Assembly (NCBI GenBank): GCA_963717985.1 | Contig: CAVQYC010000001.1 | Location: 434,001 to 498,000 of the forward strand | Reading direction: 5' to 3' | DNA: 64,000 nucleotides | DNA from: BOG-1155 sp963717985 | GTDB lineage: Bacteria; Desulfobacterota; Syntrophorhabdia; Syntrophorhabdales; WCHB1-27 | Shown here: one piece after another, positions 45,317 through 54,391 of the stretch | How positions within the stretch are numbered: the stretch's first letter is position 1 | Layout: the number at the start of each line of letters is the position of its first letter | Program-made: the position numbers and the translations under genes | The notes under the pieces: generated by a model | Database searches by the model: none | What the model was told of the DNA's origin: nothing | What the model saw: only the letters and a program-made list of their open reading frames with translations

Positions 45317-46372
45317 TTACGTTTCTTCATAATGGCCCCCATAATCGGTATTTTCATAGGACTTCTCGCCGTGCCCTTCTTCAAATTCCTCGACGCTCAT
45401 TCTCTTTTCGCTTCCGAACGGTAAGAATCTCTTATCCCATTCCGTCCCGGTTCCCATGATATCCGTACCCACACACTCCCAATTCCCTTTGACGAACGGT
45501 TCAGTCACCGGAATTTCTTTCTCGCCGATCTCCACGGCCTCACACTGCTTTTCTTCCTTCTTCCTCTTGCCGTAAGCCACCCGGTAGAGAGGCACCCCGA
45601 AGAAATAGGCATAGGCATAGAGAAGATGGACTTTATTGCCATCGACGCAGGTAACGGCCTTCTTCAGATAGCTTGAAAGGTAGCCCGCAACTTGGCCCCC
45701 CGTTCTCACTGTGACCTTGATCCCTTGTGGTTTTGACCATCCCCACAGCCTTACTATGTCGTCTATATCGGCGATCCAACCGCCCTTGAAATAGAAGTGG
45801 ATATGAGGAAGGCCCGATTCCCTGTAAGGCTCTATGGCGAAGCCTCTATAACTCCACTCCCATCCTTTTCGCTTGTAGAAGGACCGTAGGCGCTTCAGGA
45901 AGGCGCTTATGTCCGTTCCGATGCGGAACATGAGGAATCCATAGAAGTCGCCGCCCCATCCTGATTCTTCCATGAGATCGTACATACGCCGCTGATCGTA
46001 TCCTATTGCGAGCATCGTCACCTTGGTTTCATCCTTCACGCTATCGTGTATGTCCCAATACCGTTTCTTGTACCAGTCATCCCTTTTCGTGTTCCACCTG
46101 GAGCAGATCGGCATCCGCTTGTACTCCCCGCTATCCATGTTCCTGAAGACCAGCCCCACGTTGCTGTAATAATCGACGGTAGAATAGAACATCGTCGCCA
46201 CATCCTGCTTGTCGAACAGGTATGAGTATTTATCCACTATTTCGGCTCTCTTCTTTTTCCCCCGTACTTCTGTTCTTATTGTGACGTGTTTATCAGACCT
46301 TGGCCGTGTCTCCACCCAGGGTTGAATATCGTTCCTTGCCCGCCAGAGTGAATAATCCCGACTTTCGCTCAT
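45317..46372 (-). CDS. HUH-type rolling-circle replication initiator
   Basis: 351 residues. The metal-binding HUH motif is ESGLPHIHFYFKGGW near residue 185, and the following helix VAGYLSSYLKKA near 232 has the tyrosine(s) expected for strand nicking. Such Rep proteins start rolling-circle replication of plasmids, phages and some integrated elements. No helicase domain is attached. It sits just inside the right end of the element, so the element may replicate after excision. Confidence 0.7.
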   Translation of the reverse strand: MSESRDYSLWRARNDIQPWVETRPRSDKHVTIRTEVRGKKKRAEIVDKYSYLFDKQDVATMFYSTVDYYSNVGLVFRNMDSGEYKRMPICSRWNTKRDDWYKKRYWDIHDSVKDETKVTMLAIGYDQRRMYDLMEESGWGGDFYGFLMFRIGTDISAFLKRLRSFYKRKGWEWSYRGFAIEPYRESGLPHIHFYFKGGWIADIDDIVRLWGWSKPQGIKVTVRTGGQVAGYLSSYLKKAVTCVDGNKVHLLYAYAYFFGVPLYRVAYGKRKKEEKQCEAVEIGEKEIPVTEPFVKGNWECVGTDIMGTGTEWDKRFLPFGSEKRMSVEEFEEGHGEKSYENTDYGGHYEET

Positions 46373-46754
46373 CGGTGTAATTCATTACCTCTGTTACAAG
46401 CACAGAGGAGCCGACCAGCGCATGCTTGTGCTCGACCTCCACTACTCCGTTCTGTCACCCTCGTCGGGAAGTGATGTGGGGAAAGGTTTGTGCGCGGCGC
46501 AAGCCCCGACCCCCCGCCGTGCTCCTCCGTCCGCGCGGCAGGAGGGACCGGAACTTGCGCCGGAATTTGCTTTGAGAACGTCGGGAAGTCCCCCGACGTA
46601 GGCCCTATATGCCCTTTACAATGGCCCGAGGAAGCTTTATACTCACTCTTAGGTGATACGGTCACGTTTCACCACCCCCGCCGCCGGAGACGCCCGCCAA
46701 AGCTCTTCCGGTGGCTTTTTTATTCGTCTTGAATTAGCTGTTGCTCAAAACGAA

Positions 46755-46776
46755 AAGCCGGCATGATAGCCGGCTT
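46755..46776. terminator. Hairpin near the right element end
   Basis: AAGCCGGC, six-base loop, GCCGGCTT. A T-run (TTTTTT) comes 11 bases later on the plus strand, too far for a standard terminator but possible. Confidence 0.45.
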
Positions 46777-46878
46777 AGGGGTGGTGGTTTTTTCAGCACT
46801 CGTGCAGATTCGTTCCAGGATTTAAAGAAGCGTCTAAAACCTCCTATTGTTTCAGCTACTTGGACGGGGGGGCAGGTT

Positions 46879-46894
46879 TTCGATTCCCGCCGCC
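46879..46894 (+). other. attR-like copy of the ssrA end
   Basis: TTCGATTCCCGCCGCC identical to 28711-28726; upstream TGGACGGGGG also resembles TGGACGCGGG before the ssrA copy. It marks the likely right border of the integrated DNA. Confidence 0.7.
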
Positions 46895-47024
46895 CCATAA
46901 ATGAGTTACAATGTTTTAGGGGTCATGGATACTGTCCGTATAGTGTCGGTGACCCTTTTCCCAGGGCGCGATCCTTCGTCCTAGAGGACCCGCGGCTGCG
47001 GATGAATGCACCCTGCCGGGCGCA

Positions 47025-47060
47025 CAAAAAAGCAGGCAGAGACCAAGGTCTCTGCCTGCT
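47025..47060 (-). terminator. Intrinsic terminator of the PEP-CTERM-like gene
   Basis: AGCAGGCAGAGACC and its complement form a 14-bp stem with a tiny loop, followed on the minus strand by a run of T, 20 bases past the stop codon. Confidence 0.9.
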
Positions 47061-47081
47061 GAATAAAGCGAGTGGTTGGTC

Positions 47082-47672
47082 TTACCCCTTAAGTCTTTTC
47101 CTGATGCCCACAAGGCCAAGGAGGCCGGGGGCAAGAAGCAGTAGTGTCGGGGGAACGGGAACCGGGCTGTAGGTAGCAACGAACCCTACCTTTGTCGGGT
47201 CGATGTTCCCCGTGAGAACGATATTCACAAAGAAGGTGTCACCGGCGACAAGCGCGGCTCCTCCGGGAGCGAAAAACTGCACCTCCGTGGGCGAAACCGA
47301 GACCATGGTCCAGAGTGCACCGGCTGTGGTGTTGCTGAAGCGTGTCGTGAGATAGGAGCCAAACGGGTCATTCCCCGGGGTAGGAGTCAAATCGATCGCT
47401 ACTCCCGCGGGCACGGTAAATTGAGTGCCGAGCACGAAGTCGAAATCCCGCGTCGCCGGGCCCGTCCAGGTCAACGTCCCCGCGAGGAGGCCCGGGATAC
47501 CCCACGCTGAAGTTCCCCCAGGGCCTTGGGTATTCCAAGACCACGCGTTGCCGTACGTGTCCACTCCCGTGGCTCCAAGGCCCACGAAGCTGACATCGGC
47601 CTTTGCAGAGGCGGCGAAAACCATGATCACCATTGCCAGAACGATCGTTGTAGCCACTAACATTCTTTTCAT
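47082..47672 (-). CDS. Exported protein with PEP-CTERM-like sorting signal
   Basis: 196 residues: signal peptide (KRMLVATTIVLAMVIMVFAA, cleavage near AKA), a beta-rich Gly/Thr domain, and a C-terminal tail with VPVPP, a hydrophobic LLLLAPGLLGLVG helix and RKRLKG. This is the tripartite plan of PEP-CTERM substrates of exosortase, with Pro in place of the usual Glu. It has its own terminator and stands alone. The ATG follows AGGAGAAAAGC. Probably an exopolysaccharide-associated surface protein; no exosortase gene is in view. Confidence 0.75.
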   Translation of the reverse strand: MKRMLVATTIVLAMVIMVFAASAKADVSFVGLGATGVDTYGNAWSWNTQGPGGTSAWGIPGLLAGTLTWTGPATRDFDFVLGTQFTVPAGVAIDLTPTPGNDPFGSYLTTRFSNTTAGALWTMVSVSPTEVQFFAPGGAALVAGDTFFVNIVLTGNIDPTKVGFVATYSPVPVPPTLLLLAPGLLGLVGIRKRLKG

Positions 47673-48076
47673 AAGCTTTTCTCCTTTTGATTTTGACTAA
47701 CGCCGGAACATGAACTGCCTGTTGAGACTCCCCACCCCCTTTCGCTTTCATGCGTGAAAGCGTTTTTTTTGGCAGCCCGGCCGTCTGTCTGCAGTGCTCA
47801 CGAGAAGCGTATCAGAGACCCGCTGGCTTTCCGTCCCACCCTTACGAGTGGTTTGGCTTTGTCAGAATTTGTATAATGTTATGCCAGGTCTAACTCAATG
47901 TCAAGAAAAAAACGCAGGTTTCGGAAAAATAAATTGCCCTTCCTTACGAGTGGCATTTTTGACTCGCCTAAAGAGGCCAGGGCGCGAGGAATTATAGGTG
48001 AAGTGAGCAAGGTGGTTTTTTGCGGCCGAGGCGCTTTTTTGATGGAGGCGCGAAAAGTGTCCCGGCCGCGTCAGCA
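47673..48076. other. Intergenic region left of serS
   Basis: No gene supported. Contains the plus-strand terminator at 47743-47770 and CTTACGAGTGG twice (near 47840 and 47947). Confidence 0.55.
47743..47770 (+). terminator. Intrinsic terminator, plus strand
   Basis: CGCTTTCA, loop TGCG, TGAAAGCG and eight T: a textbook terminator. No plus-strand gene precedes it closely, so it may shield the divergent region from transcripts coming out of the element. Confidence 0.8.
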
Positions 48077-49345
48077 TCAGAGGATAGTGTTCATGCCATA
48101 CATATAGGGCCGCAACACCTCGGGTACAGCGATGGCGCCGTCCGCAAGCTGGAAGTTTTCCATGACCGCCATCACACACCTGCCCACCGCAAGCCCCGAA
48201 CCATTCAAGGTATGTACGTATTCCGTCTTTCCGGTCCCGGTCCTGTACCTGATCCTTGCCCTTCTTGCCTGGAAGGCCTCGAAGTTACTGCACGACGAGA
48301 TCTCCCTGTAGATGTTCTGCCCGGGGAGCCATACCTCGATGTCATAGGTCTTTGCCGAGGAAAATCCGAGGTCGCCGGTGGATAGGAGAGAAACGCGGTA
48401 GTGGATGGAGAGCTTTTTCAGGACATCCTCGGCATCGAGGAGCAGACCTTCGAGCTCTGCATAAGAGTCCTGGGGCAAGCTGAATTTTACCAGCTCCACC
48501 TTGTTGAACTGGTGCTGTCTGGTGAGGCCCCTCGTGTCTTTTCCGTGGGCTCCGGCCTCTTTTCTGAAACAAGGCGTGTATGCGACATACTTGATGGGCA
48601 GGTCGTCTCCTTTCAGTATCTCGTCTCTGAAGATGTTCGTCACGGGCACTTCGGCAGTCGGTATGAGGAAGTAGTCAGGGTCGGAAAGCTTGAAAAGCTC
48701 TTCCTCAAACTTCGGAAGCTGCCCGGTGCCTGTCATGCTCTCCCTGTTCACCATGAAAGGCGGCAGCACCTCGGTATAGCCGTGCTCGCGCACATGGAGA
48801 TCGAGCATGAAGTTGATGAGCGCCCTTTCCAAAAGGGCCCCGTGGGATTTGTACAGGGTGAATCTGGAGCCTGTGATCTTCGCGGCCCTCTTGAAGTCGA
48901 GTATGTCGAGTCTCTCGCCCAGGTCCCAGTGGGCGATAGGCTGGAAGTCAAAGCGAGGTTTCTCTCCCCATGTCCTGACCACTTCGTTCTGCTCCTCGCC
49001 CGCCCCAAGGGGTACGGAGTCATGAGGGATGTTCGGTATTTCAAGGCTACTGAGCTCCCATTCACTTTCCACGCCCCTAAGCTCCTGTTCCCGAGCTTCA
49101 ATCTCTTTCCCGACGGCCCGGAGCTGTTCTATCTTCTCTTGCGCTTCGACGCCGCTTTTTTTCAGCCGCGCTATTTCATCGGAAGTGACGTTCCGCTGAT
49201 TCTTCATCGCCTCTGCGTGTCTGATCAGCTCGCGCCGACGCTCATCTATCCCGATCAGTTTTTCAAGATCGAATACGGACCCCCTCTTCTTGAGGCTTTC
49301 CCGCACCAGTTCCGCTTTTTCTCTTATCAATTTCGGATCGAGCAT
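48077..49345 (-). CDS. serS: Seryl-tRNA synthetase
   Basis: Class II synthetase, 422 residues: N-terminal tRNA-binding coiled coil (about 30-100), motif 2 region (TPCFRKEAGAHGKDTRGLTR) and motif 3 (NGSGLAVGRCVMAVMEN). It also supplies Ser-tRNA(Sec) for the selA product. Last gene of a four-gene minus-strand unit, beginning one base after the GerMN gene stops. Confidence 0.97.
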   Translation of the reverse strand: MLDPKLIREKAELVRESLKKRGSVFDLEKLIGIDERRRELIRHAEAMKNQRNVTSDEIARLKKSGVEAQEKIEQLRAVGKEIEAREQELRGVESEWELSSLEIPNIPHDSVPLGAGEEQNEVVRTWGEKPRFDFQPIAHWDLGERLDILDFKRAAKITGSRFTLYKSHGALLERALINFMLDLHVREHGYTEVLPPFMVNRESMTGTGQLPKFEEELFKLSDPDYFLIPTAEVPVTNIFRDEILKGDDLPIKYVAYTPCFRKEAGAHGKDTRGLTRQHQFNKVELVKFSLPQDSYAELEGLLLDAEDVLKKLSIHYRVSLLSTGDLGFSSAKTYDIEVWLPGQNIYREISSCSNFEAFQARRARIRYRTGTGKTEYVHTLNGSGLAVGRCVMAVMENFQLADGAIAVPEVLRPYMYGMNTIL

Positions 49346-49957
49346 TTAATCCTCCAGCAATTCCTTGTTGTACTGCAGCGGCTTCAAAATATAAAGCAAC
49401 CCACTTCTCGTGTAGACCGGCTCTCCCTCGACCAGCAACTGGACGCGATGCACCCCGGGAAAACTTGCTGTAAAGGAGTTTACGATGCTGTAGACCATGG
49501 CGATCTCCCTGGCGGGGCTGCCCGGGTCGATAAACTCCTTCGACACATTCAAGTAGAGCACACCGTCCGCGCCTACGGCCAAGTCGTAAAACCTCAGCCG
49601 GTCCGGTATGGATCGCGTCTCTTTCAGCTCCCTGAACAGGATATCGGCCCGCGCCCTGTCTGATAACTGCTTCCCCACCTCCACCGTTTTTCTCTCCAGC
49701 TTCCCCTGCTCATCAGGAAAGAAGACCGAGACGGCCGCCTTTTCCGCCGCCGCGGCACGCCGGACGGGCGGCATGACAGGCCGGTTGTACAGATAGCAGC
49801 CGATACCGGCTGCGACCAGGGCGAGAAGACCGAATATAACCGCGAAACGTCTCGTACCAGGTCGGCCTCGAAGCCCCATCTTTGTTGGCGGGATCTGCGT
49901 TGCCCGGGTACTCTCTGGGTAGTGCCTTCGAATGCGACTCGGCATCATGTGCCTCAT
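49346..49957 (-). CDS. GerMN-domain protein
   Basis: 203 residues: basic N-terminus, one membrane helix (FAVIFGLLALVAAGIGCYLY), then a GerMN domain (SVFFPDEQGKLERKTVEV; LYLNVSKEFIDPGSPAREI; YSIVNSFTASFPGVHRVQLL). GerMN proteins are envelope proteins thought to bind peptidoglycan or amidases. The start overlaps the stop of the upstream gene (ATGA); a shorter start at 49879 would still keep the helix. Confidence 0.8.
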   Translation of the reverse strand: MRHMMPSRIRRHYPESTRATQIPPTKMGLRGRPGTRRFAVIFGLLALVAAGIGCYLYNRPVMPPVRRAAAAEKAAVSVFFPDEQGKLERKTVEVGKQLSDRARADILFRELKETRSIPDRLRFYDLAVGADGVLYLNVSKEFIDPGSPAREIAMVYSIVNSFTASFPGVHRVQLLVEGEPVYTRSGLLYILKPLQYNKELLED

Positions 49958-50511
49958 TTTGCAATGGTGCTGAGAAATTCATCTCCCGTCGCGACCCTGA
50001 ACAGGGGATATATGGCTGACTGCCGATAGGCGTCCATGAAACTTGTATGGATCTCCGGCTTGTAGGCGGCGCTGAGGTCTTCGAGGAGGATCGTGTAGAA
50101 GTCGTGGCAGATGGCGTCTAAGGCAGTAGCGATGACGCAGAAATGGGTGTTGATGCCCGCCACCGCCACCGTATCTATCTGCATGGTGCGGAGCGTCTGG
50201 TCGAGGTCTGTTTTGAAGAAGGCGCTGAACCTCCTTTTCGGGAGCATGATGTCCGTCGCCTCGGCCTCGAGTGCGGCGGCCGGCTGCGCTCCTGCCGTGC
50301 CTCGTATGCAATGCGGCTTCATCCTCCCCTTGAAGATGAAATCGCCTTCCAGGAAGCTGTCACAGGCGAATATGATAGGAACAGAGAGGGCCCGGCAGCG
50401 TTTGAGAAACGCCCGCACAGGCTCTACGATCCCGGTCAACTCCCGAGGTGCCCCCCCCTCTTTTCCGTACATATCTTCCAGCATATCAACGATTATGACT
50501 ACCGACTTCAT
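49954..50511 (-). CDS. Isochorismatase-family cysteine hydrolase
   Basis: 185 residues with the triad of this family: Asp in VIIVDMLEDM, Lys in PKRRFSAFFKTDLD and the nucleophile Cys in GINTHFCVIATA. Close to nicotinamidase-like hydrolases, but the substrate is open. The start at 50511 follows GAGAGG and lies inside the end of tatD. Confidence 0.85.
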   Translation of the reverse strand: MKSVVIIVDMLEDMYGKEGGAPRELTGIVEPVRAFLKRCRALSVPIIFACDSFLEGDFIFKGRMKPHCIRGTAGAQPAAALEAEATDIMLPKRRFSAFFKTDLDQTLRTMQIDTVAVAGINTHFCVIATALDAICHDFYTILLEDLSAAYKPEIHTSFMDAYRQSAIYPLFRVATGDEFLSTIAK

Positions 50512-51310
50512 GCGACCTCTCCTCGCTATCTCTCTTTCCCTCATCGGACAGAAAAACGGTCTTGAAGGTATTGGTCAGGGCAGAAGCTACTTCCTCAACC
50601 GGTCTTTCCTTTATCAGGGCCATCTGCTCGACCACGAGTCTCACAAGGGCCGGTTCGTTTCTCCTGCCCCTCTTCGGCACAGGGGTCAGAAATGGGGCGT
50701 CCGTCTCAGAAAGCAGCCTGTCAATCGGCGCGTAGCGCACAATCTTTGTCAGTCTTGTGTCAGGGTAGGTAACCGTACCCGGGATAGAAAGGTAGATGCC
50801 CATATCGAGCAGTTGTTTTGCGGTGTCAAGGTCATAGGAGTAACAGTGGACCACGGTCTTGTGGCCCTCCAGGTGCGCCTCCTTCACGATCTCAAGGGTC
50901 TCCTGCCTGGCGTTCCTCGAGTGGATGATCACCGGAAGCCCGGCGAGCCGGGCCAGCTCTATTTGCCGCCGGAACGCCTCGATCTGAACCTCTCTCGGTG
51001 AATATTCCCTGTAAAAATCGAGACCGATCTCACCGTAGCCGACGATCTTCGGGTGGTGCAGGTACCCTTTTATGGTCTCTTCGACTTCGGGCGAGTAGTC
51101 TTTTGCGTTGTGGGGATGGATGCCCACGGCGCCGTAAATGTGGGGATATGCCTCTATGATCTCCACGACTTTGGCAAAATACCGCACCTCCGTCCCGACC
51201 GTAAGTATGCAGGAGATACCCGCCCCGGATGCACGGTCTATCACCGCCTGACGGTCCTCATCATATTCTTCCATCTCCAGGTGGCAGTGGGAATCTACGA
51301 ACATGCACAT
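50486..51310 (-). CDS. TatD-family metal-dependent DNase
   Basis: 274 residues. Metal ligands: DSHCHLE at the N-terminus, GEIGLDFYRE near 92, VIIHSRNA near 126, VVHCYSYD near 152 and the late SETDAPFLTP near 203. Acts as 3'-5' exonuclease or D-amino-acyl deacylase-like hydrolase in other bacteria. First gene of the tatD-hydrolase-gerMN-serS unit. Confidence 0.93.
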   Translation of the reverse strand: MCMFVDSHCHLEMEEYDEDRQAVIDRASGAGISCILTVGTEVRYFAKVVEIIEAYPHIYGAVGIHPHNAKDYSPEVEETIKGYLHHPKIVGYGEIGLDFYREYSPREVQIEAFRRQIELARLAGLPVIIHSRNARQETLEIVKEAHLEGHKTVVHCYSYDLDTAKQLLDMGIYLSIPGTVTYPDTRLTKIVRYAPIDRLLSETDAPFLTPVPKRGRRNEPALVRLVVEQMALIKERPVEEVASALTNTFKTVFLSDEGKRDSEERSHEVGSHNR

Positions 51311-51615
51311 TTATAGCACATTCCCGCGCCGCTAATCCACTGCCCGGCCCATTTCCGATCGTTGCCGATCACCCTTTACATGTGATAGTTAGATCTACTA
51401 TTCTTGCAATTGTGTCAGGTCACGCCTATCATATTCTATGGCTACGAACCGGACGATAGTGCATGGACGGTGAGATTACGAAGTCGGGTGGTTGCGGCAT
51501 GTTTTATGCTTGTCGTTAAGAAGAGAAAAAGAGAAGAGGAAAGCGGAAGGGTCATCGGAAAGGACACGATCGACCTGAACGCACGTAAGATACCACCATT
51601 TTAAGGAGGCATTAT
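51311..51615. other. Divergent region between tatD and fhs
   Basis: No convincing gene; a 66-codon frame at 51404-51604 has no ribosome site. Contains the putative fhs promoter. Confidence 0.55.
51404..51432 (+). promoter_or_regulatory. Putative promoter of the acetyl-CoA pathway operon
   Basis: TTGCAA, 17-base spacer, TATCAT, about 180 bases before fhs. It would drive fhs and the following genes, which have only short gaps. Confidence 0.5.
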
Positions 51616-53376
51616 ATGGCATACGATGCGACAAAGATGGCAGACTGGCAGATTTCCGAAGCGGCTGAGCAACACATGAAATCAGTCTGGCAGTTGGGCG
51701 AAGAGATGGGGCTGAAAAAGGATGAGGTAATCGGATACGGCCGTATAGGCAGGGTCGATTTCATGAAGATCATCGACCGGCTGAAGGACAAGCCGGACGG
51801 CAAGTATATCGAGGTCACCGCTATTACCCCGACCCCGCTCGGTGAAGGGAAAACGACGGTCTCCATGGGGCTCGTGGAAGGTATGGGCAAGAGGGGATGG
51901 AAGGTATGCGGTGCGATCCGCCAGCCCTCGGGCGGCCCTACCATGAACGTCAAGGGGAGTGCGGCAGGCGGCGGTAATGCCCAGGCCATCCCTCTGACGG
52001 AGTTTTCCCTCGGTCTTACAGGCGATATCAACAATATCATGAATGCCCACAACCTCGCCATGGTGGCCCTTACCGCGCGCATGCAGCATGAGAGGAACTA
52101 TACGGATGCGGAGCTTGCAAAAAGAACGCTGAAACGGATCGACGTCGACCCCAGGAACGTCCAGATGGGCTGGATTATGGATTTCTGTGCCCAATCCCTC
52201 CGGAATATGGTGATCGGTCTTGGCGGCAGGATGGATGGGTTCCTCATGCAGTCCCGCTTCGATATCGCGGTCAGCTCGGAGGTCATGGCCATCCTTGCCG
52301 TCGTGAGAGATCTGAAGGACCTGCGCGAGCGGCTCGGCAAGATCACCGTGGCCTACGACAAGTCAGGCAAGGCTGTGACCTGTGAAGACCTCGAGGTGGC
52401 AGGTGCCATGACTGCGTTCATGAGGGAGAGTATCAACCCGACCCTGTTGCAGTCGGTCGAGGGGCAGCCCGTGTTCGTCCATGCGGGACCTTTCGCGAAC
52501 ATCGCCGTGGGGCAGTCCTCGATCATCGCGGACCGTGTGGCCCTGAAGCTTTTTGACTACAACGTGACGGAGAGCGGGTTTGCCGCCGACATCGGCTTCG
52601 AGAAGTTCTGGAACGTCAAATCGAGAATCAGCGGGCTCAAGCCGAACGTCTCCGTCCTCACGACGACGATCCGCGCCCTCAAGATGCACGGCGGCGGGCC
52701 GCGGGTGGCGCCGGGGCTCCCTCTTCCCGAGGAATATAAGAAGGAGAACCTGGGCCTGCTTGAGAAGGGCGCTGCCAATATGGTCCACCATATAAAGACC
52801 ATAAAACAGTCGGGGATGAAGCCCGTCGTCTGCATTAACTGGTTCCACACGGATACCAAGGACGAGATCGCGCTGCTCCGCAGGATTGCCGAAGGGGAAG
52901 GCGCGCGGGTGGCCGTGTCGACCCACTGGCTGAACGGCGGTGACGGGGCCCTGGAGCTTGCCGACGCAGTGCATGACGCGTGCGAAGAAAAGTCGGATTT
53001 CAAGTTCCTCTATCCCCTCGAAATGCCGCTCCGTCAGAGGGTCGAGATGGTGGCGAAGAACGTCTACGGCGCCGACGGGGTCTCGTGGACGCCCGAGGCG
53101 GAGGCCAAGGCAAAGGCCTTCGAGGCAGACCCCAGCAAAAGGGACTATTACACCATGATGGTCAAGACCCACCTCAGCCTGTCCCACGACCCGAACGTCA
53201 AGGGCGTGCCCAAGGGCTGGGTGCTGCCGGTAAGGGATATTCTGATCTTTTCCGGCGCCAAGTTCCTCTGTCCCGTGACCGGAGCGATCAGCCTCATGCC
53301 GGGCACCAGCTCCGACCCCGCCTTCAGAAGGATCGACGTGGACGTCAATACGGGCAAAGTAACAGGGATGTTCTAG
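51616..53376 (+). CDS. fhs: Formate-tetrahydrofolate ligase
   Basis: ATP-dependent activation of formate to 10-formyl-THF, the second step of the methyl branch. 586 residues. P-loop TPTPLGEGKTTVSMGL near 72, RQPSGGPTMNVKG near 102 and the FSLGLTGDINN region. TAAGGAGG lies before the ATG. First gene of the pathway operon. Confidence 0.97.
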   Translation: MAYDATKMADWQISEAAEQHMKSVWQLGEEMGLKKDEVIGYGRIGRVDFMKIIDRLKDKPDGKYIEVTAITPTPLGEGKTTVSMGLVEGMGKRGWKVCGAIRQPSGGPTMNVKGSAAGGGNAQAIPLTEFSLGLTGDINNIMNAHNLAMVALTARMQHERNYTDAELAKRTLKRIDVDPRNVQMGWIMDFCAQSLRNMVIGLGGRMDGFLMQSRFDIAVSSEVMAILAVVRDLKDLRERLGKITVAYDKSGKAVTCEDLEVAGAMTAFMRESINPTLLQSVEGQPVFVHAGPFANIAVGQSSIIADRVALKLFDYNVTESGFAADIGFEKFWNVKSRISGLKPNVSVLTTTIRALKMHGGGPRVAPGLPLPEEYKKENLGLLEKGAANMVHHIKTIKQSGMKPVVCINWFHTDTKDEIALLRRIAEGEGARVAVSTHWLNGGDGALELADAVHDACEEKSDFKFLYPLEMPLRQRVEMVAKNVYGADGVSWTPEAEAKAKAFEADPSKRDYYTMMVKTHLSLSHDPNVKGVPKGWVLPVRDILIFSGAKFLCPVTGAISLMPGTSSDPAFRRIDVDVNTGKVTGMF

Positions 53377-53393
53377 ACAAGAACCTTGATCAG

Positions 53394-53422
53394 TGCGTCC
53401 GGCGGCAAAAACGCCGGACGCA
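53394..53422. terminator. Hairpin between fhs and folD
   Basis: TGCGTCCGGCG and its complement with a seven-base loop GCAAAAA. No T-run, so more likely an mRNA processing or stability element than a full stop. Confidence 0.5.
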
Positions 53423-53491
53423 CCTCAAAGGGAGGCGGCTCTGCCTGATGCCTTGTAGAGCGAAAAAAAAGCTGAAAAGAAAGGAGTAGAT

Positions 53492-54376
53492 ATGGCCGCA
53501 AAGATTATTAGCGGGACGCAGATCGCAGCAGAGATCAGGGAAGAGATTAGGCAGGAGGTGGTGCGGCTCAAGGAACAGCATAACCTGGTGCCGGGTCTTG
53601 TCACCATCCTCGTCGGCGAGAACGCGGCCTCGGTGAGCTATGTCACCGCCAAAGGGAAGACCTCGAAGGAGCTGGGCTTTTATTCCATCCAGGACAGCCA
53701 ACCGGCGGACCTCGCGGAAGACGCGCTCCTGGCACTCATCGACAAGTACAACAAAGACCCGAAAATCCATGGTATACTTGTACAGCTTCCCCTGCCGAAG
53801 CACATAAACGAGACGAGGGTGCTCTACGCTATCGATCCGAATAAGGACGTCGATGCCTTTCATCCGGTGAATGTTGGCAAGCTCGTCATTGGGGAGGCCA
53901 ACTACTATCCCTGTACGCCCTACGGGATCCAGCAGCTCCTGGTCAGGAGCGGGGTCAAGACCGACGGCGCGGAGGTTGTTGTGGTGGGAAGGAGCAACAT
54001 CGTGGGCAAGCCGATCGCCAATATGATGCTGCAAAAGGCAAAGGGCGCCAACGCCACGGTTACTGTCTGCCATACGGCAACGAAGGATATGGCCTTTCAT
54101 ACGAAAAGGGCGGACATTCTTATTGTTGCCGCAGGGAGGCCCAAGGCGATTACGGCGGACATGGTGAAAGAGGGTGTGGTGGTCATCGATGTGGGCGTCA
54201 ACCGGATCGGCATGACCCCCGAAGGAAAGGCCAAGCTCTCCGGCGATGTGGACTTTGAGGCGGTGAAGGAAAAGGCTTCGCTGATCACCCCCGTGCCCGG
54301 AGGGGTCGGCCCCATGACGATCACCATGCTCATGCTCAACACGGTGAAAGCCGCAAAAGTGGCGGGAGGAGTTTAA
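53492..54376 (+). CDS. folD: Methylene-THF dehydrogenase / cyclohydrolase
   Basis: Bifunctional enzyme turning 10-formyl-THF into methylene-THF. 294 residues: catalytic Lys in VSYVTAKGKTSKELG near 55, QLPLPKHIN near 100, PCTPYGIQQLL, and the Rossmann motif VVVGRSNIVGKPIANMML near 165, then PVPGGVGPMTITMLM. Starts after GAAAGGAG. Confidence 0.97.
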   Translation: MAAKIISGTQIAAEIREEIRQEVVRLKEQHNLVPGLVTILVGENAASVSYVTAKGKTSKELGFYSIQDSQPADLAEDALLALIDKYNKDPKIHGILVQLPLPKHINETRVLYAIDPNKDVDAFHPVNVGKLVIGEANYYPCTPYGIQQLLVRSGVKTDGAEVVVVGRSNIVGKPIANMMLQKAKGANATVTVCHTATKDMAFHTKRADILIVAAGRPKAITADMVKEGVVVIDVGVNRIGMTPEGKAKLSGDVDFEAVKEKASLITPVPGGVGPMTITMLMLNTVKAAKVAGGV

Positions 54377-54391
54377 CTAAGGAGGACGTTC

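Larger units (their letters stand above)
43215..45330 (-). pseudogene. Small Cys-rich gene interrupted by IS copy 2
   Basis: After removing the IS and one GACAT copy the frame reads as an 89-residue protein: MKKRKKERLERKK at the start, a possible metal site CEGGCYHYLEGEC near residues 54-66, and ending FECLKAHHCNIAL with a stop at 43215. The insertion hits only the last 11 codons, so a slightly altered product ending inside the IS may still be made. It starts inside the end of the rep gene (14-base overlap, GGGGG ribosome site), so it is likely co-expressed with rep. Confidence 0.65.
46373..47024. other. Right end of the integrated region
   Basis: No supported gene. It contains a GC-rich stretch (46490-46560) like the ones in element A, a hairpin at 46755-46776 and the att copy at 46879. 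Sequence beyond 46900 belongs to the chromosome. Confidence 0.6.

Noticed and set aside
51404..51604. 66-codon frame before fhs
   Set aside because: No ribosome site, no family, and it overlaps the putative operon promoter.
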